Below are positions 60,150 through 64,000 of a stretch of 64,000 nt of DNA, piece after piece. Position numbers and translations under genes: made by a program. The stretch is from Streptosporangium becharense (GTDB lineage: Bacteria > Actinomycetota > Actinomycetes > Streptosporangiales > Streptosporangiaceae): NCBI RefSeq assembly GCF_014204985.1, contig NZ_JACHMP010000001.1, positions 7,564,001 to 7,628,000 of the forward strand. Direction: 5' to 3'. A model generated the notes under the pieces. That model had not been told where the DNA came from. It was given only the letters and a program-made list of their open reading frames with translations, and made no database searches. Positions within the stretch are counted from its first letter, which is position 1, and every line of letters begins with the position of its first letter.

Positions 60150-61049
60150 TCACGCAAGCCGTTTCGGAGGCTCCGGGGCCGCCTCGCGCGCCCGGTCGTC
60201 GCCGGAGTGGGATGACGCGGCCCAGCTGGCCAGGAGGCGGAGCCTGTCCTCGGAGTCGCTGCCCGGCTGGGTGCCGTAGGCGACCAGGGTGAGGTCGTCG
60301 GCGGCCAGGGTGAGGGATTCGTAGGTGAGGTGGAGGTCGCCGACGACCGGGTGGTGGAACGGTTTGGCACCGAGGTGGTGCTGGCGCACGTCGTGGCGGG
60401 CCCAGCGGGTGCGAAAGTCCTCGCTGCGCGTGGACAGCTCGCCGACCAGGTCGGTGAGGTCCTTGTCGTAGGGGTCGCGGCCCGCCTGGGCGTGCAGGAG
60501 GGCGACGGTGTCGTCGGCGGCGCGGTCCCAGTCGCCCCAGAACAGGCGGGAGCGGGGGTCGAGGAAGATGAACCGGGCGTGGTTGGGGACAGCGCCGCGG
60601 GCGGCGTCGATCATGGGCGCGTACAGGGCCCGGCCGAGGGCGTTGGTGGCCAGCACGTCGCCGCGGCCGTTCATGACGAACGCGGGAGCGCCGGTCATGG
60701 AGGCCAGGAGCCGCTGCACGCCGGCCCGCACGGCGCGGGCGGCGGGGCGGCGCCGGCGGCGGGAGCCGGGCCCGGCGGCGCGCGCCAGGTCCTCCAGGTG
60801 GGTGCGTTCGGCGTCGTCGAGCCGCAGCGCACGGGCCAGGGCGTCCAGGACGTGCTCGGAGACCCCCGACAGGTCGCCGCGTTCCAGGCGGGAGTAGTAC
60901 TCCACGCTGACCCCGGCGAGCTGGGCGACCTCGGCGCGGCGCAGGCCGGGCACCCGGCGGGTGCCGTAGGAGGGCAGCCCGGCCTGCTGCGGGCTGATCC
61001 TGGCCCGGCGGGAGGTCAGGAACTCACGGATCTGGCTGCGATGGTCCAC
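60150..61049 (-). CDS. XRE-family regulator with MmyB-like ligand domain (second copy)
   Basis: GTG 61049; 299 residues. HTH with RVPGLRRAEVAQLAGVSVEYYSRLERGDLSGVSEHVLDALARALRL and MmyB-like domain from about 110 (GAPAFVMNGRGDVLATNALGRALYAPM, FRTRWARHDVRQHHLGAKPFHHPVVGDLHLTYESLTLAADD). It is a paralogue of the regulator at 11350-12201. Divergent from the alcohol dehydrogenase at 61214, which it probably represses. Some in-frame upstream codons exist, so the start is not certain. Confidence 0.9.
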   Translation of the reverse strand: MDHRSQIREFLTSRRARISPQQAGLPSYGTRRVPGLRRAEVAQLAGVSVEYYSRLERGDLSGVSEHVLDALARALRLDDAERTHLEDLARAAGPGSRRRRRPAARAVRAGVQRLLASMTGAPAFVMNGRGDVLATNALGRALYAPMIDAARGAVPNHARFIFLDPRSRLFWGDWDRAADDTVALLHAQAGRDPYDKDLTDLVGELSTRSEDFRTRWARHDVRQHHLGAKPFHHPVVGDLHLTYESLTLAADDLTLVAYGTQPGSDSEDRLRLLASWAASSHSGDDRAREAAPEPPKRLA

Positions 61050-61213
61050 GCCTTCCAGGCTAGGCGGCCCTCCCGGCGGCAGGGGTGCCCTGCCAGTACA
61101 CCTTTCACCAGTGCCTTCCTCCCGTCCCGGCCGGCGCCTTCGATGGGTGACGGACACCTCGCCCGGCCCCGTGGACACCCGGGGAGCGGGTCCCGACCAA
61201 AGGAGCGATCTTC

Positions 61214-62254
61214 ATGCGCGTGCACGCCTACGCCGCACCGGCCGCCGCCGAGCCGCTGGTCCCCACGGTCATCGAACGGCGTGACGTCGGTCCCGGCGAC
61301 GTGCTCATCGAGATCAAGTACGCCGGCGTCTGCCACTCCGACATCCACACCGTCAACGGCGACTGGGGGCCCCAGCCCTACCCGCTGGTCCCCGGCCACG
61401 AGATCGTCGGCGTCGTCACCCAGGTCGGCGCCGCCGTCACCCGGCACCGGGTCGGTGACCGCGTCGGAGTCGGCTGCATGGTCGGCTCCTGCGGCCGGTG
61501 CGCCAACTGCCGCAACGGCGACGAGCAGTACTGCCTGGAGGGCATGGTCCCCACCTACGCCGGCACCGACCGGGACGGCACCACCACCCAGGGCGGCTAC
61601 TCCACCCACGTCGTCGTGGACGCCGGCTTCGTCCTGTCGGTGCCCGAGGGCATCGACCTCGCGGCCGCGGCGCCGCTGCTGTGCGCGGGCATCACCACCT
61701 ACTCTCCGCTGCGCCGCTGGGGGGCCGGCCCGGGCAAGAAGGTCGCCGTCGTCGGCCTCGGCGGGCTGGGACACCTGGCCGTCAAGATCGCCCACGCCAT
61801 GGGCGCCGAGGTCACCGTGCTCTCACAGTCGCTGAAGAAGCAGGAGGACGGCCTGCGGCTCGGAGCCGACCACTACCACGCCACCGGCGACCCCGGCACG
61901 TTCGCACGACTCGCCGGCCGGTTCGACCTGATCGTCAACACGGTCAGCGCCGGCATCGACGTCGACGCCTACCTCGGCCTGCTCGCACTCGACGGCACCC
62001 TGGTCAACGTCGGCGCCCCCGCCGAGCCGCTGAGCCTCAACGTGTTCTCCCTCATCGGCGCCCGGCGCTCCTACGCCGGATCGATGATCGGCGGCATCGC
62101 CGAGACGCAGGAGATGCTGGACTTCTGTGCCGCACACGGCATCGGCGCCGACATCGAGCTGATCCCGGCGGACCGGATCAACGAGGCCTACGGGCGTGTC
62201 CTGGCCTCCGACGTCCGCTACCGGTTCGTCATCGACACCGCCACCCTCGGCTGA
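61214..62254 (+). CDS. zinc-dependent NAD(P) alcohol dehydrogenase
   Basis: ATG 61214 behind AAAGGAG; 346 residues. Catalytic zinc: Cys40 (GVCHSDIH), His62-Glu63 (GHEIVGVV); structural zinc: [15 protein letters not shown]. Rossmann motif [14 protein letters not shown]. The pattern [15 protein letters not shown] and length match the cinnamyl-alcohol/YahK-type branch, which reduces aldehydes with NADPH. Controlled, by inference, by the divergent MmyB-type regulator. Confidence 0.93.
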   Translation: MRVHAYAAPAAAEPLVPTVIERRDVGPGDVLIEIKYAGVCHSDIHTVNGDWGPQPYPLVPGHEIVGVVTQVGAAVTRHRVGDRVGVGCMVGSCGRCANCRNGDEQYCLEGMVPTYAGTDRDGTTTQGGYSTHVVVDAGFVLSVPEGIDLAAAAPLLCAGITTYSPLRRWGAGPGKKVAVVGLGGLGHLAVKIAHAMGAEVTVLSQSLKKQEDGLRLGADHYHATGDPGTFARLAGRFDLIVNTVSAGIDVDAYLGLLALDGTLVNVGAPAEPLSLNVFSLIGARRSYAGSMIGGIAETQEMLDFCAAHGIGADIELIPADRINEAYGRVLASDVRYRFVIDTATLG

Positions 62255-62472
62255 CGCGCGGCGCGACCGATCCGCACGCTCCTCACCCGGCCCGATCGCC
62301 CCCCCCCGGGACCGATCCGCCGCAGGCGCTCCGGCCCGGTGCGACTGCGGGGCGGGCCCCGCCCCGGCACGTCACAGGTGACCACCGGTGGCGGGCGGGC
62401 GGGAGCGGACGCGGCAGGGCGGGGGAGCGTGGTGTGCGGATCCATCGCGTCCAACGGATCGACGACCCTGCG

Positions 62473-63534
62473 CTACCCCGAAGCCGACGGCCCCCGAAGC
62501 AGCGGATGCGAACGCATCGCCACCTCCAGCTCCCCGGGCAGCTCGTCGCGGTAACGCCCCAGCGTCGCCAGATCACTGTGCCCCAGCACCCGGCGCACCG
62601 CGTCCATGTCCACGGCGTCGGCCAGCAGATGCGTCGCCGTGGTGTGCCGCAACCCGTGCGGAGTCACCGAGCGCCGCCGATCCGGCTCCACCCGCCGCTG
62701 CACCCGGTCGATCACCGCCTGCACATCTCCCCGCGCCAGCCGCCTGCCCCGCCACGACAACAACAACGCCTTGTCCGGCGAATCCCCCCGCCCCCGCGCG
62801 AGATACTCCTCCAGCGCCCGCGCCACGTCACCCGGCAGCGGCACGTCCCGCGTCCGGCCCCCCTTGCCGAAGATCCGCCAGTACCGCACCCCGTCGTTGG
62901 TGTAGAAATCCTCCACGTTCGCCCGCACCAGCTCCGACACCCGCGGCCCGATCGTCGACAACATCAGCACGATCAGCCCGTCACGCGACTCGGTACGCTG
63001 ATCCCTGCGCCGGGCCCGGCCCGCTCCCGAAGCCGCCCCGCCCGCGGGCGTCCCGCCGTCCGCGCCGTCCCCGCCCAGCTCCCGCGCCGCCCCGATCAAC
63101 CCCTGGGCCTGCTCCCGGGTCAGCGCCCGCCGCTCGGCCCGCAGGCCGCCGCGCTCCCTGGCCGTCACCGTCGCCGCGGCCATCGGGTTGATCTGCACCC
63201 ACCCGGCCAGCACCGCGTGCTTGAACAGCGCCGACACCGACCGCCGGAACCGCGCCTGGGAGGAGGCCGACTGCCCCCCCTCGCCATCCCGGCCGGCCCG
63301 CCGCCCGTCCGGCTTGCGGGCGAAGGCCAGCAGGACGGCGTCGACGTCCTCACCCGTCATGTCGTCCAGCACCACCCGCTCACCCGCCAGCCGCACGAAG
63401 GTCGCCACATCCCGCGCGTACACCTCCGCCGTCGACATCGACAGGGCACCGGTGGAGACCTTCGCCCGCACCAGCTCCACATACCGGTCGGCCGACTCCG
63501 CCACGCTGAGACGGTTCACCTCGACTGGCCGCAT
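62473..63534 (-). CDS. tyrosine recombinase/integrase
   Basis: ATG 63534 with GAAGGTGA upstream; 353 residues. N-terminal SAM-like arm (VAESADRYVELVRAKVS...YARDVATFVRLAG). The catalytic set is complete: Arg198 (GPRVSELV), Lys224, His293-x-x-Arg296 (HGLRHTTATHLL), His319 (LGHSDLATLGRY) and Tyr328. It looks XerD-like but with a Gly/Ala/Arg-rich insert at 155-182 before the catalytic domain. No excisionase, phage gene or flanking att repeats are visible, so whether it moves an element is open. Confidence 0.92.
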   Translation of the reverse strand: MRPVEVNRLSVAESADRYVELVRAKVSTGALSMSTAEVYARDVATFVRLAGERVVLDDMTGEDVDAVLLAFARKPDGRRAGRDGEGGQSASSQARFRRSVSALFKHAVLAGWVQINPMAAATVTARERGGLRAERRALTREQAQGLIGAARELGGDGADGGTPAGGAASGAGRARRRDQRTESRDGLIVLMLSTIGPRVSELVRANVEDFYTNDGVRYWRIFGKGGRTRDVPLPGDVARALEEYLARGRGDSPDKALLLSWRGRRLARGDVQAVIDRVQRRVEPDRRRSVTPHGLRHTTATHLLADAVDMDAVRRVLGHSDLATLGRYRDELPGELEVAMRSHPLLRGPSASG

Positions 63535-63810
63535 GATCCGCGCGTCACCTTCCCTCCGACACCGGCCACGGGGCCACCCGGGCCGCACCACGCACCCTCG
63601 CCGTCCGCCCCGGCCGCCGGCGCCCACCGCGTCGTGGCGGCGCCCACCGAGGGAGGGCGGGGGAGAGGCTCCCGCGCACGACGCCCCCGCCCGGCCGACG
63701 ATCACGCCCATCCCACCACGGTAGAGGAACACCCGCACGTCGGGCTCACGGATCCGTCCCGGGGATCGGCCCCGTCCCGGACGACGTCCCGCGAGACCAC
63801 GGGCAGATGT

Positions 63811-63999
63811 TCACCGATATCCGGGCTCTTGCGACCCGCGGAGCCGCCGTCGCCGGCCACGGAGTCCCTCCAGCGCAGCGGCGACCTCACCGACCTGCTC
63901 GGGCCGCCGGGTGCACCAGTCGGAGACGTCGTCGAACCATCGGTTCCAGACGGCGCAGACAGCGTCGGCGGTGATCTCTTCCTCACCGCGCACCAGAGC
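63811..63999 (-). CDS. C-terminal part of a gene cut by the right edge
   Basis: An open frame runs to the right edge; visible part about 62 residues, ending GLRGRRRRLRGSQEPGYR. The stretch TADAVCAVWNRWFDDVSDWCTRRPEQVGEVAAALEGL looks like real protein (Trp-rich helix). GTG 63993 could start it as a 60-residue protein, but the frame stays open to the edge. Family not recognised. Confidence 0.5.
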   Translation of the reverse strand, partial: ALVRGEEEITADAVCAVWNRWFDDVSDWCTRRPEQVGEVAAALEGLRGRRRRLRGSQEPGYR

Positions 64000-64000
64000 G

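Noticed and set aside
62473-63999. Recombinase as the border of an integrated element
   Set aside because: No tRNA, paired att repeats, excisionase, relaxase or phage genes are seen; the gene could be a lone XerD-like recombinase.
1-64000. CRISPR array
   Set aside because: No regularly spaced repeats with unique spacers were found; the repeats seen are short, degenerate or coding.

Overview
This 64 kb window comes from a high-GC actinomycete. G and C dominate third codon positions, GTG starts and 4-nt ATGA/GTGA gene overlaps are common, and the gene families (PknG-type kinase, F420-dependent oxidoreductase, Trypco1 domain, MmyB-type XRE regulators, DUF4037, DUF3817) are actinobacterial. The mixture resembles Streptosporangiales (Streptosporangium/Nonomuraea-like), but that assignment is inference. 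The region looks like accessory chromosome: many regulator-plus-enzyme pairs, a few housekeeping genes (purB, map), one gene remnant (clpX) and one tyrosine recombinase near the right end.

Left end, 0.2-8.9 kb: the most unusual part. A tightly packed + strand cassette encodes a trypsin-like protease fused to a STAND-like domain with a degenerate P-loop, a PknG-like kinase with two zinc ribbons and TPR-like repeats, a von Willebrand A protein with a C-terminal zinc ribbon, a four-helix membrane protein, a solute-binding lipoprotein without permeases, and a Trypco1 (trypsin-co-occurring) protein. The kinase, 4-TM protein and binding lipoprotein reproduce the layout of the mycobacterial GlnH-GlnX-PknG nutrient-sensing relay, but here the relay is joined to a protease/vWA/Trypco1 set typical of predicted biological-conflict systems. 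This is the best candidate for an undescribed system.

9-25 kb: a DMT transporter, a PTP-like phosphatase, an MmyB-type regulator divergent from an SDR, a flavin monooxygenase, phosphoketolase followed by an F420 oxidoreductase, a zinc alcohol dehydrogenase and a hemerythrin, a cysteine-free HesB-like protein, a GlxA/AraC regulator coupled to a membrane DJ-1/PfpI protein, a CoA-disulfide-reductase-like enzyme and a DUF2975 protein. 25.7-30.8 kb: a complete sugar-uptake and use operon (lipoprotein, two permeases, GH13 alpha-glucosidase) lacking only its ATPase. 30.8-43.7 kb: small regulatory units (acetyltransferase/TetR, TauE, MFS, DeoR, WYL, hydrolase, histidine phosphatase, PEP-utilising enzyme with two HTH proteins, TetR/P450) and a broken clpX.

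44-53.6 kb: a block whose + strand is G-rich whichever strand is coding. It holds a MarR-SDR-MFS operon divergent from an RND efflux pump, then purB, a GNAT and a DUF4037 protein. 53.8-64 kb: a secreted three-repeat protein, DUF3817, an unrecognised protein, an ABC exporter behind a MerR-type promoter, methionine aminopeptidase divergent from a small XRE protein, a second MmyB-regulator/oxidoreductase pair, a tyrosine recombinase and a partial gene. A 19-bp motif (GATCTACATTGTAAAGGCG and variants) occurs four times, always in the same orientation and always where two genes converge.
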